Shown here: piece after piece, positions 42,101 through 56,438 of the stretch | Position numbering within the stretch: the first letter of the stretch is position 1 | Layout: every line of letters begins with the position of its first letter | Source: Megachile rotundata | Taxonomy: Eukaryota > Arthropoda > Insecta > Hymenoptera > Megachilidae | Direction: 5' to 3' | DNA length: 64,000 nucleotides | Assembly (NCBI RefSeq): GCF_050947335.1 | Contig: NW_027473626.1 | Span: 62,001-126,000 of the forward strand | Notes under the pieces: model-generated | The model's database searches: none | The model's input: the letters and a program-made list of their open reading frames with translations, nothing else | Told to the model about the DNA's origin: nothing | Translations under genes and position numbers: made by a program

Positions 42101-44990
42101 ATTACCCATATTATGCTTATATGATCGATAGAACGACAATTACTATACTTATTACTCTTATTATTATGAATCTAACTCATATTATTAACCATATTATGCA
42201 GATATGATCGATAGAACTACAATTACTAAACTCATTACTCTTACTATTATCAATCTAACTCATATTATTAACCATATTATGCAGATATGATCGATAGCAC
42301 GACATTTACTATACTTACTACTCTTATTATTATCAATCTAACTCATATTATTAGCCATATTATGCTTAAATGATCGATAGAACGACAATTACTATACTTA
42401 TTACTCTTATTATTATCAATCTAACTCATATTATTAGCCATATTATGCTTATATGAGCAATAGAACTACAATTACTATACTTATTACTCTTATTATTATC
42501 AATCTAACTCATATTATTAACCATATTATGCAGATATGATCGATAGAACTACAATTACTATACTCATTACTCTTATTATTATCAATCTAACTCGTATTAT
42601 TAGCCATATTATGCTTATATGATCAACAGAACGCGAATGACTATACTCACTACTCTTAGTATTATCAATCTAACTCATATTATTAGCCACATTATGCCTA
42701 TATGATCGATAGAACTACAATTACTATACTCATTACTCTTATTATTATCAATCCAACTCATATTATTACCCATATTATGCTGATATGATCGATAGAACGA
42801 CATTCACTATACTTATTACACTCACTATTATCAATCTAACTCATATTATTAACCATATTATGCAGATATGATCGATAGAACTACAATTACTATACTCATT
42901 ACTCTTATTATTTTCAATCCAACTCATATTATTACCCATATTATGCTGATATGATCGATAGAACGACATTCACTATACTTATTACACTCACTATTATCAA
43001 TCTAACTCATATTATTAACCATATTATGCAGATATGATCGATAGAACGACAATTACTATACTTATTACTCTTATTATTATCATTCTAACTCATATTATTA
43101 ACCATATTAAGCCGATATGATCGATAGAGCTACAATTACTATACTCATTACTCTTAATATTATCAATCTAACTCATATTATTAGCCATATTATGCTTATA
43201 TGACCGACAGAACGACAATTACTATACTTATTACACTCACTGTTATCAATCTAACTCATATTATTAACCATATTATGCAGATATGATCGATAGAACTACA
43301 ATTACTAAACTCATTACTCTTACTATTATCAATCTAACTCATATTATTAACCATATTATGCAGATATGATCGATAGCACGACATTTACTATACTTACTAC
43401 TCTTATTATTATCAATCTAACTCATATTATTAGCCATATTATGCTTAAATGATCGATAGAACGACAATTACTATACTTATTACTCTTATTATTATCAATC
43501 TAACTCATATTATTAGCCATATTATGCTTATATGAGCAATAGAACTACAATTACTATACTTATTACTCTTATTATTATCAATCTAACTCATATTATTAAC
43601 CATATTATGCAGATATGATCGATAGAACTACAATTACTATACTCATTACTCTTATTATCAATCTAACTCGTATTATTAGCCATATTATGCTTATATGATC
43701 GACAGAACGCGAATGACTATACTCGCTACTCTTAGTATTATCAATCTAACTCATATTATTAGCCACATTATGCCTATATGATCGATAGAACTACAATTAC
43801 TATACTTATTACTCTTATTATTATGAATCTAACTCATATTATTAACCATATTATGCAGATATGATCGATAGAACTACAATTACTATACTCATTACTCTTA
43901 TTATTATCAATCTAACTCATATTATTGGCCATATTATGCTTATATGATCGATAGAACGAGAATTACTATACTCACTACTCTTAGTATTATCAATCTAACT
44001 CATGTTATTAGCCATATTATGCTTAAATGATCGATAGAACGGCAATTACTATACTTATTACTCTTATTATTATCAATTTAACTCATATTATTACCCATAT
44101 TATGCTTATATGATCGATAGAACGACAATTACTATACTTATTACTCTTATTATTATGAATCTAACTCATATTATTAACCATATTATGCAGATATGATCGA
44201 TAGAACTACAATTACTAAACTCATTACTCTTACTATTATCAATCTAACTCATATTATTAGCCAAATTATGCTTATATGAGCAATAGAACTACAATTACTA
44301 TACTTATTACTCTTATTATTATCAATCTAACTCATATTATTAACCATATTATGCAGATATGATCGATAGAACTACAATTACTATACTCATTACTCTTATT
44401 ATTATCAATCTAACTCGTATTATTAGCCATATTATGCTTATATGATCGACAGAACGCGAATGACTATACTCACTACTCTTAGTATTATCAATCTAACTCA
44501 TATTATTAGCCACATTATGCCTATATGATCGATAGAACTACAATTACTATACTCATTACTCTTATTATTATCAATCCAACTCATATTATTACCCACATTA
44601 TGCTGATATGATCGATAGAACGACATTCACTATACTTATTACACTCACTATTATCAATCTAACTCATATTATTAACCATATTATGCAGATATGATCGATA
44701 GAACGACAATTACTATACTTATTACTCTTATTATTATCATTCTAACTCATATTATTAACCATATTATGCAGATATGAGCGATAGAACTACAATTACTATA
44801 CTCATTACTCTTATTATTATCAATCTAACTCATATTATTAGCCATATTATGCTTATATGATCGATAGAACGACAATTACTATACTTATTATTCTTATTTT
44901 TATCAACCCAACTCATATTATTCGCCATATTATGCTTAAATGATCGATAGAACGACAATTACTATACTTATTACTCTTATCATTATCGAT
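39178..44990 (-). repeat. 35-monomer tandem duplication (2902 bp x 2)
   Basis: Offset 2902 is 35 x 83 minus one 3-base loss carried in the unit (near 40750 and 43650). The match runs from 39178/42080 to 42088/44990, so the copies are directly adjacent, with about 9 bases beyond two units. The private gatcaacag variant is at 39719 and 42621. I noted few differences, such as tcaatgtaac near 41010 and acccacatt near 44595. This is the clearest large tandem unit in the window. Confidence 0.88.
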
Positions 44991-47900
44991 CTAACTCATA
45001 TTATTAACCATATTATGCTTATATGATCGATAGAACTACAATTACTATACTCATTACTCTTATTATTTTCAATCCAACTCATATTATTACCCATATTATG
45101 CTGATATGATCGATAGAACGACATTCACTATACTTATTACACTCACTATTATCAATCTAACTCATATTATTAACCATATTATGCAGATATGATCGATAGA
45201 ACGACAATTACTATACTTATTACTCTTATTATTATCATTCTAACTCATATTATTAACCATATTATGCCGATATGATCGATAGAGCTACAATTACTATACT
45301 CATTACTCTTAATATTATCAATCTAACTCATATTATTAGCCATATTATGCTTATATGACCGACAGAACGACAATTACTATACTTATTACACTCACTGTTA
45401 TCAATCTAACTCATATTATTAACCATATTATGCAGATATGATCGATAGCACGACATTTACTATACTTACTACTCTTATTATTATCAATCTAACTCATATT
45501 ATTAGCCATATTATGCTTAAATGATCGATAGAACGACAATTACTATACTTATTACTCTTATTTTTATCAATCTAACTCATATTATTAGCCATATTATGCT
45601 TATATGAGCAATAGAACTACAATTACTATACTTATTACTCTTATTATTATCAATCTAACTCATATTATTAACCATATTATGCAGATATGATCGATAGAAC
45701 TACAATTACTATACTCATTACTCTTATTATCAATCTAACTCGTATTATTAGCCATATTATGCTTATATGATCGACAGAACGCGAATGACTATACTCACTA
45801 CTCTTAGTATTATCAATCTAACTCATATTATTACCCATATTATGCTGATATGATCGATAGAACGACATTCACTATACTTATTACACTCACTATTATCAAT
45901 CTAACTCATATTATTAACCATATTATGCAGATATGATCGATAGAACGACAATTACTATACTTATTACTCTTATTATTATCATTCTAACTCATATTATTAA
46001 CCATATTATGCAGATATGAGCGATAGAACTACAATTACTATACTCATTACTCTTATTATTATCAATCTAACTCATATTATTAGCCATATTATGCTTATAT
46101 GATCGATAGAACGACAATTACCATACTTATTATTCTTATTTTTATCAACCCAACTCATATTATTCGCCATATTATGCTTAAATGATCGATAGAACGACAA
46201 TTACTATACTTATTACTCTTATCATTATCGATCTAACTCATATTATTAACCATATTATGCTTATATGATCGATAGAACTACAATTACTATACTCATTACT
46301 CTTATTATTTTCAATCCAACTCATATTATTACCCATATTATGCTGATATGATCGATAGAACGACATTCACTATACTTATTACACTCACTAGTATCAATCT
46401 AACTCATATTATTAACCATATTATGCAGATATGATCGATAGAACGACAATTACTATACTTATTACTCTTATTATTATCATTCTAACTCATATTATTAACC
46501 ATATTAAGCCGATATGATCGATAGAGCTACAATTACTATACTCATTACTCTTATTATTATCAATCTAACTCATATTATTAGCCATATTATGCTTATATGA
46601 TCGATAGAACGACAATTACTATACTCATTACTCTTATTATTATCAATCTAACTCATATTATTAGCCATACTATACTTATATGATCGACAGAACGACAATT
46701 ACTATACTTATTACACTTACTATTATCAATCTAACTCATATTATTAGCCATATTATGCTTATATGATCGATAGAACGACAATTACTGTACTTATTACTCT
46801 TATCATTATCGATCTAACTCATATTATTAACCATATTATGCAGATATGATCGATAGAACTACAATTACTATACTCATTACTCTTAGTATTATCAATCTAA
46901 CTCATATTATTAGCCATATTATGCTTATATGATCCATAGAATGAGAATTACTATACTCACTACTCTTAGTATTATCACTCTAACTCATATTATTAGCCTT
47001 ATTATGCTTATATGATCGATAGAACGACAATTACTGTATTTATTACTCTTATTATTATCAATCTAACTCATATTATTAGCCATATTATGCTTATATGATC
47101 GATAGAACGAGAATTACTATACTCACTACTCTTAGTATTATCAATCTAACTCATATTATTAGCCATATTATGCTTATATTGTCGATAGAACGACAATTAC
47201 TAGACTTATTACTGTTATTACTATCAATCTAACTCATATTATTAGCCATATTATGCTTCATTGATCGATAGAACGACAATTACTATACTTATTACTCTTA
47301 TTATTATCAATCTAACTCATATTATTAGCCAAATTATGCTTATATGATCGATAGAACGACAATTACTATACGTATTACTCTTATTATTATGAATCTAACT
47401 CATATTATTAACCATATTATGCTAATATGATCGATAGAACGACACTTACTATACTTATTACACTCACTATTATCAATCTAACTCATATTATTAACCATAT
47501 TATGCAGATATGATCGATAGCACGACATTTACTATACTTATTACTCTTATTATTATCAACCTAACTCATATTATTAGCCATATTATGCTTATATGATCGA
47601 TAGAACGACAATTACTATACTTATTATTCTTATTTTTATCAACCCAACTCATATTATTCGCCATATTATGCTTAAATGATCGATAGAACGACAATTACTA
47701 TACTTATTACTCCTATTATTATGAATCTAACTCATATTATTAGCCATATTATGCTTATATGATCGATAGAACGACAATTACTATACTCGTTACTCTTATT
47801 ATTATCAATCTAACTCATATTATTAGACATATTATACTTATATGATCGACAGAACGACAATTACTATACTTATTACACTAACTATTATCAACCTAACTCA

Positions 47901-48726
47901 TATTATTAGCCATATTATGCTTATATGATCGATAGAACGACAATTACTATACTTATTACTCTTATTATTATCATTCTAACTCATATTATTAACCATATTA
48001 AGCCGATATGATCGATAGAGCTACAATTACTATACTCATTACTCTTATTATTATCAATCTAACTCATATTATTAGCCATATTATGCTTATATGATCGATA
48101 GAACGACAATTACTATACTCATTACTCTTATTATTATCAATCTAACTCATATTATTAGCCATATTATGCTTAAATGATCGATAGAACTACAATTACTATA
48201 CTCATTACTCTTATTATTATCAATCTAACCCATATTATTAGCCATATTATGCTAATATGATCGACAGAACGACAATTACTATACTTATTACACTCACTGT
48301 TATCAATCTAACTCATATTATTAACCATATTATGCAAATTTGATCGATAAAACGACAATCACTATACTTATTACTCTTATTATTATCAACCTAACTCATA
48401 TTATTAGCCATATTATGCTTATATGATCGATAGAACGACAATTACTATAATTATTACTCTTATTATTATGAATCTAACTCATATTATTAACCATATTATG
48501 CAGATATGATCGATAGAACTACAATTACTATACTCATTACTCTTATTATTATCAATCTAACTCTTATTATTAGCCATATTATGCTTATAATATCGATAGA
48601 ACGCTAATTACTATACCTATTACTGTTATTATTATCAATCTAACTCATATTATTAGCCATATTATGCTTAAATGATCGATAGAACTACAATTACTATACT
48701 CATTACTCTTATTATTATCAATCTAA
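44706..48726 (-). repeat. Segmental copy R2, second member
   Basis: Partner of 34509-38529. Parts of it are also shared with a third copy at 54356-56226. The second and third copies share gataaaac (near 48346 and 55735) where the first has gatagaac, so the third derives from the second or both from a later ancestor. Confidence 0.87.
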
Positions 48727-48840
48727 CCCATATTATTAGCCATATTATGCTTATATGATCGATAGAACGAGAATTACTATACTCACTACTCTTAGTATTA
48801 TCAATCTAACTCATATTATTAGCCATATTATGCTTATATT

Positions 48841-49758
48841 ATCGATAGAACGACAAATACTATACTTATTACTCTTATTATTATCGATCTAATTCATATT
48901 ATTAACCATATTATGCTAATATGATCGATAGAACGACAATTACTATACTTATTACACTCACTGTTATCAATCTAACTCATCTTATTAACCATATTGTGCA
49001 GATATGATCGATAGCACGACACTTACTATACACATTACTCTTACTATTATCAATCTAACTCATATTATTAACCATATTATGCAGATATGATCGATAGCAC
49101 GACATTTACTGTACACATTACTCTTACTAATATCAATCTAACTCATATTATTAACCATATTATGCAGATATGATCGATAGCACGACATTTACTATACATA
49201 CTACTCTTATTATTATTAAACTAACTCATATTATTAGCCATATTATGCTTAAATGATCGATAGAACGACAATTACTATACTTATTACTCTTATTATTATG
49301 AATCTAACTCATATTATTAGCCATATTATGCTTATATGAGCAATAGAACTACAATTACTATACTTATTACTCTTATTATTATCAATCTAACTCATATTAT
49401 TAACCATATTATGCAGATATGATCGATAGAACTACAATTACTATACTCATTACTCTTATTATTATCAATCTAACTCATATTATTAGCCATATTATGCTTC
49501 TATGATCGATAGAACGAGAATTACTATACTCACTACTCTTAGTATTATCAATCTAACTCATATTATTAGCCATATTATGCTTATATTATCGATAGAACGA
49601 CAATCACTATACTTATTACTCTTATTATTATCAACCTAACTCATATTATTAGCCATATTATACTTATATGATCGATAGAACGACAATTACTATACTTATT
49701 ACTCTTATTATTATGAATCTAACTCATATTATTAACCATATTATGCAGATATGATCGA
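48841..49758 (-). repeat. Segmental copy, 28-monomer offset (partner 51165-52082)
   Basis: Matches 51165-52082 at offset 2324, which is 28 x 83. It includes a run of three successive agcacgac monomers with atacacattac and the private catcttatt (48978 and 51302) and attgtgcag. Related stretches recur near 56285 and 57445. Differences include tatacata near 49195. Confidence 0.78.
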
Positions 49759-50296
49759 TAGAACTACAATTACTATACTTATTACTCTTATTATTATCAA
49801 TCTAACTCATATTATTAGCCATATTATGCTTATATGATCGATAGAACGAGAATTACTATACTCACTACTCTTAATATTATCAATCTAACTCTTATTATTA
49901 GCCATATTATGCTTATAATATCGATAGAACGACAATTACTATACTTATTACTGTTATTATTATCAATCTAACTCATATTATTAGCCATATTATGCTTAAA
50001 TGATCGATAGAACTACAATTACTATACTCATTACTCTTATTATTATCAATCTAACCCATATTATTAGCCATATTATGCTAATATGTTAGACAGAACGACA
50101 ATTACTATACTTATTACACTCACTGTTATCAATCTAACTCATATTATTAACCATATTATGCAAATTTGATCGATAGAACGACAATCACTATACTTATTAC
50201 TCTTATTATTATCAACCTAACTCATATTATTAGCCATATTATGCTTATATGATCAATAGAACGACAATTACTATACTTATTACTCTTATTATTATG

Positions 50297-52684
50297 AATC
50301 TAACTCATATTATTAACCATATTATGCAGATATGATCGATAGAACTACAATTACTATACTCATTACTCTTATTATTATCAATCTAACTCTTATTATTAGC
50401 CATATTATGCTTATAATATCGATAGAACGCTAATTACTATACCTATTACTGTTATTATTATCAATCTAACTCATATTATTAGCCATATTATGCTTAAATG
50501 ATCGATAGAACTACAATTACTATACTCATTACTCTTATTATTATCAATCTAACCCATATTATTAGCCATATTATGCTTATATGATCGATAGAACGAGAAT
50601 TACTATACTCACTACTCTTAGTATTATCAATCTAACTCATATTATTAGCCATATTATGCTTATATGATCGGTAGAACGACAATTACTATACTTATTACTG
50701 TTATTACTATCAATCTAACTCATATTATTAGCCATATTATGCTTAAATGATCGATAGAACGACAATTACTATACTTATTACTCTTATTATTATCAATCTA
50801 ACTCTTATTATTAGCCATATTATGCTTATAATATCGATAGAACGACAATTACTATACTTATTACTCTTACTATTATCAATCTAACTCATATTATTAACCA
50901 TATTATGCAGATATGATCGATAGAACTACAATTACTATACTCATTACTCTTATTATTATCAATCTAACTCATATTATTAGCCATATTCTGCTTCTATGAT
51001 CGATAGAACGAGAATTACTATACTCACTACTCTTAGTATTATCAATCTAACTCATATTATTAGCCATATTATGCTTATAATATCGATAGAACGACAATTA
51101 CTATACTTATTACTCTTATTATTATAAATCTAACTCATATTATTAGCCATATTATGCTTATATGATCGATAGAACGACAAATACTATACTTATTACTCTT
51201 ATTATTATCAATCTAATTCATATTATTAACCATATTATGCTAATATGATCGATAGAACGACAATTACTATACTTATTACACTCACTGTTATCAATCTAAC
51301 TCATCTTATTAACCATATTGTGCAGATATGATCGATAGCACGACACTTACTATACACATTACTCTTACTATTATCAATCTAACTCATATTATTAACCATA
51401 TTATGCAGATATGATCGATAGCACGACATTTACTATACACATTACTCTTACTAATATCAATCTAACTCATATTATTAACCATATTATGCAGATATGATCG
51501 ATAGCACGACATTTACTATACTTACTACTCTTATTATTATTAAACTAACTCATATTATTAGCCATATTATGCTTAAATGATCGATAGAACGACAATTACT
51601 ATACTTATTACTCTTATTATTATGAATCTAACTCATATTATTAGCCATATTATGCTTATATGAGCAATAGAACTACAATTACTATACTTATTACTCTTAT
51701 TATTATCAATCTAACTCATATTATTAACCATATTATGCAGATATGATCGATAGAACTACAATTACTATACTCATTACTCTTATTATTATCAATCTAACTC
51801 ATATTATTAGCCATATTATGCTTCTATGATCGATAGAACGAGAATTACTATACTCACTACTCTTAGTATTATCAATCTAACTCATATTATTAGCCATATT
51901 ATGCTTATATTATCGATAGAACGACAATCACTATACTTATTACTCTTATTATTATCAACCTAACTCATATTATTAGCCATATTATACTTATATGATCGAT
52001 AGAACGACAATTACTATACTTATTACTCTTATTATTATGAATCTAACTCATATTATTAACCATATTATGCAGATATGATCGATTGCACGACATTTACTAT
52101 ACTTACTACTCTTATTATTATCAATCTAACTCATATTATTAGCCATATTATGCTTAAATGATCGATAGAACGACAATTACTATACCTATTACTCTTATTA
52201 TTATGAATCTAACTCATATTATTAACCATATTATGCAGATATGATCGATAGAACTACAATTACTATACTTATTACTCTTATTATTATCAATCTAACTCAT
52301 ATTATTAGCCATATTATGCTTATATGATCGATAGAACGAGAATTACTATACTCACTACTCTTAATATTATCAATCTAACTCTTATTATTAGCCATATTAT
52401 GCTTATAATATCGATAGAACGACAATTACTATACTCATTACTCTTATTATTATCAATCCAACTCATATTATTACCCATATTATGCTGATATGATCGATAG
52501 AACGACATTCACTATACTTGTTACACTCACTATTATCAACCTAACTCATATTATTAACCATATTATGCAGATATGATCGATAGAACGACAATTACTATAC
52601 TTATTACTCTTATTATTATCATTCTAACTCATATTATTAACCATATTATGCAGATATGAGCGATAGAACTACAATTACTATACT
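50297..52684 (-). repeat. Segmental copy R3, first member (partner 56439-58826)
   Basis: Matches 56439-58826 at offset 6142, which is 74 x 83, over 2388 bases. I saw no difference, and the 62-codon chance open frames at 52320-52508 and 58462-58650 give identical peptides. The match ends at tactcatt against tacttatt (52685/58827). The right part (51165-52082) overlaps the 28-monomer repeat. Confidence 0.87.
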
Positions 52685-54355
52685 CATTACTCTTATTATT
52701 ATCAATCTAACTCATATTATTAGCCATATTATGCTTATATGATCGATAGAACGACAATTACTATACTTATTATTCTTATTTTTATCAACCCAACTCATAT
52801 TATTCGCCATATTATGCTTAAATGATCGATAGAACGACAATTACTATACTTATTACTCTTATCATTATCGATCTAACTCATATTATTAACCATATTATGC
52901 TTATATGATCGATAGAACTACAATTACTATACTCATTACTCTTATTATTTTCAATCCAACTCATATTATTACCCATATTATGCTGATATGATCGATAGAA
53001 CGACATTCACTATACTTATTACACTCACTATTATCAATCTAACTCATATTATTAACCATATTATGCAGATATGATCGATGGAACTACAATTACTATACTT
53101 ATTACTCTTATTATTATCAATCTAACTCATATTATTAGCCATATTATGCTTATATGATCGATAGAACGACAATTACTATACTTATTACTCTTATTATTAT
53201 CATTCTAACTCATATTATTAACCATATTAAGCCGATATGATCGATAGAGCTACAATTACTATACTCATTACTCTTATTATTATCAATCTAACTCATATTA
53301 TTAGCCATACTATACTTATATGATCGACAGAACGACAATTACTATACTTATTACACTAACTATTATCAATCTAACTCATATTATTAGCCATATTATGCTT
53401 ATATGATCGATAGAACGACAATTACTGTACTTATTACTCTTATCATTATCGATCTAACTCATATTATTAGCCATATTATGCTTATATGATCGATAGAACT
53501 ACAATTACTATACTTATTACTCTTATTATTATCAATCTAACTCATATTATTAGCCATATTATGCTTCTATGATCGATAGAACGAGAATTACTATACTCAC
53601 TACTGTTAGTATTATCAATCTAACTCATATTATTAGCCATATTATGCTTATATTATCGATAGAACGACAATTACTATACTTATTACTCTTATTATTATAA
53701 ATCTAACTAATATTATTAGCCATATTATGCTTATATGATCGATAGAACGACAAATACTATACTTATTACTCTTATTATTATCAATCTAATTCATATTATT
53801 AACCATATTATGCTAATATGATTGATAGAACGACAATTACTATACTTATTACACTCACTGTTATCAATCTAACTCATATTATTAACCATATTGTGCAGAT
53901 ATGATCGATAGCACGACATTTACTATACACATTACTCTTACTATTATCAATCTAACTCATATTATTAACCATATTATGCAGATATGATCGATAGCACGAC
54001 ATTTACTATACTTACTACTCTTATTATTATCAATCTAACTCATATTATTAGCCATATTATGTTTAAATGATCGATAGAACGACAATTACTATACTTATTA
54101 CTCTTATTATTATCAATCTAACTCATATTATTAGCCATATTATGCTTATATGAGCAATAGAACTACAATTACTATACTTATTCCTCTTATTATTATCAAT
54201 CTAACTCATATTATTAACCATATTATGCAGATATGATCGATAGAACTACAATTACTATACTCACTACTCTTAGTATTATCAATCTAACTCATATTATTAG
54301 CCATATTATGCTTATATGATCGACAGAACGCGAATGACTATACTTATTACTCTTT
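52685..54355 (-). repeat. Satellite segment between R3 and the third R2 copy
   Basis: About 20 monomers with types shared with R2 (attcgccatatt near 52800, ttttcaatccaac near 52950, agccgatatg near 53230) and with the agcacgac run (near 53910-54010). Private: atcgatggaac near 53078 and tctttttatt near 54355. Confidence 0.8.
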
Positions 54356-56226
54356 TTATTATCAATCTAACTCATATTATTAGCCATACTATACTTATAT
54401 GATCGACAGAACGACAATTACTATACTTATTACACTTACTATTATCAATCTAACTCATATTATTAGCCATATTATGCTTATATGATCGATAGAACGACAA
54501 TTACTGTACTTATTACTCTTATCATTATCGATCTAACTCATATTATTAACCATATTATGCAGATATGATCGATAGAACTACAATTACTATACTCATTACT
54601 CTTAGTATTATCAATCTAACTCATATTATTAGCCATATTATGCTTATATGATCCATAGAATGAGAATTACTATACTCACTACTCTTAGTATTATCACTCT
54701 AACTCATATTATTAGCCTTATTATGCTTATATGATCGATAGAACGACAATTACTATACGTATTACTCTTATTATTATGAATCTAACTCATATTATTAACC
54801 ATATTATGCTAATATGATCGATAGAACGACACTTACTATACTTATTACACTCACTATTATCAATCTAACTCATATTATTAACCATATTATGCAGATATGA
54901 TCGATAGCACGACATTTACTATACTTATTACTCTTATTATTATCAACCTAACTCATATTATTAGCCATATTATGCTTATATGATCGATAGAACGACAATT
55001 ACTATACTTATTATTCTTATTTTTATCAACCCAACTCATATTATTCGCCATATTATGCTTAAATGATCGATAGAACGACAATTACTATACTTATTACTCC
55101 TATTATTATGAATCTAACTCATATTATTAGCCATATTATGCTTATATGATCGATAGAACGACAATTACTATACTCGTTACTCTTATTATTATCAATCTAA
55201 CTCATATTATTAGACATATTATACTTATATGATCGACAGAACGACAATTACTATACTTATTACACTAACTATTATCAACCTAACTCATATTATTAGCCAT
55301 ATTATGCTTATATGATCGATAGAACGACAATTACTATACTTATTACTCTTATTATTATCATTCTAACTCATATTATTAACCATATTAAGCCGATATGATC
55401 GATAGAGCTACAATTACTATACTCATTACTCTTATTATTATCAATCTAACTCATATTATTAGCCATATTATGCTTATATGATCGATAGAACGACAATTAC
55501 TATACTCATTACTCTTATTATTATCAATCTAACTCATATTATTAGCCATATTATGCTTAAATGATCGATAGAACTACAATTACTATACTCATTACTCTTA
55601 TTATTATCAATCTAACCCATATTATTAGCCACATTATGCTAATATGATCGACAGAACGACAATTACTATACTTATTACACTCACTGTTATCAATCTAACT
55701 CATATTATTAACCATATTATGCAAATTTGATCGATAAAACGACAATCACTATACTTATTACTCTTATTATTATCAACCTAACTCATATTATTAGCCATAT
55801 TATGCTTATATGATCGATAGAACGACAATTACTATAATTATTACTCTTATTATTATGAATCTAACTCATATTATTAACCATATTATGCAGATATGATCGA
55901 TAGAACTACAATTACTATACTCATTACTCTTATTATTATCAATCTAACTCTTATTATTAGCCATATTATGCTTATAATATCGATAGAACGCTAATTACTA
56001 TACCTATTACTGTTATTATTATCAATCTAACTCATATTATTAGCCATATTATGCTTAAATGATCGATAGAACTACAATTACTATACTCATTACTCTTATT
56101 ATTATCAATCTAACCCATATTATTAGCCATATTATGCTTATATGATCGATAGAACGAGAATTACTATACTCACTACTCTTAGTATTATCAATCTAACTCA
56201 TATTATTAGCCATATTATGCTTATAT
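54356..56226 (-). repeat. Third R2 copy with an exact four-monomer loss
   Basis: Matches the second R2 copy from 46637 at offset 7719 (93 x 83) up to about 54752, then resumes at offset 7387 (89 x 83) and runs to 56226/48839. The change of offset is 332 bp, exactly four monomers. The missing monomers correspond to about 47035-47370. The loss keeps the 83-bp phase, as expected from exchange between out-of-register monomers rather than from end joining. Confidence 0.82.
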
Positions 56227-56438
56227 GATCGGAAGAACGACAATTACTATACTTATTACACTCACTGTTATCAATCTAACTCATCTTATTAACCATATTG
56301 TGCAGATATGATCGATAGCACGACACTTACTATACACATTACTCTTACTATTATCAATCTAACTCATATTATTAACCATGTTATGCAGATATGATCGATA
56401 GCACGACATTTACTATACACATTACTCTTACTAATATC

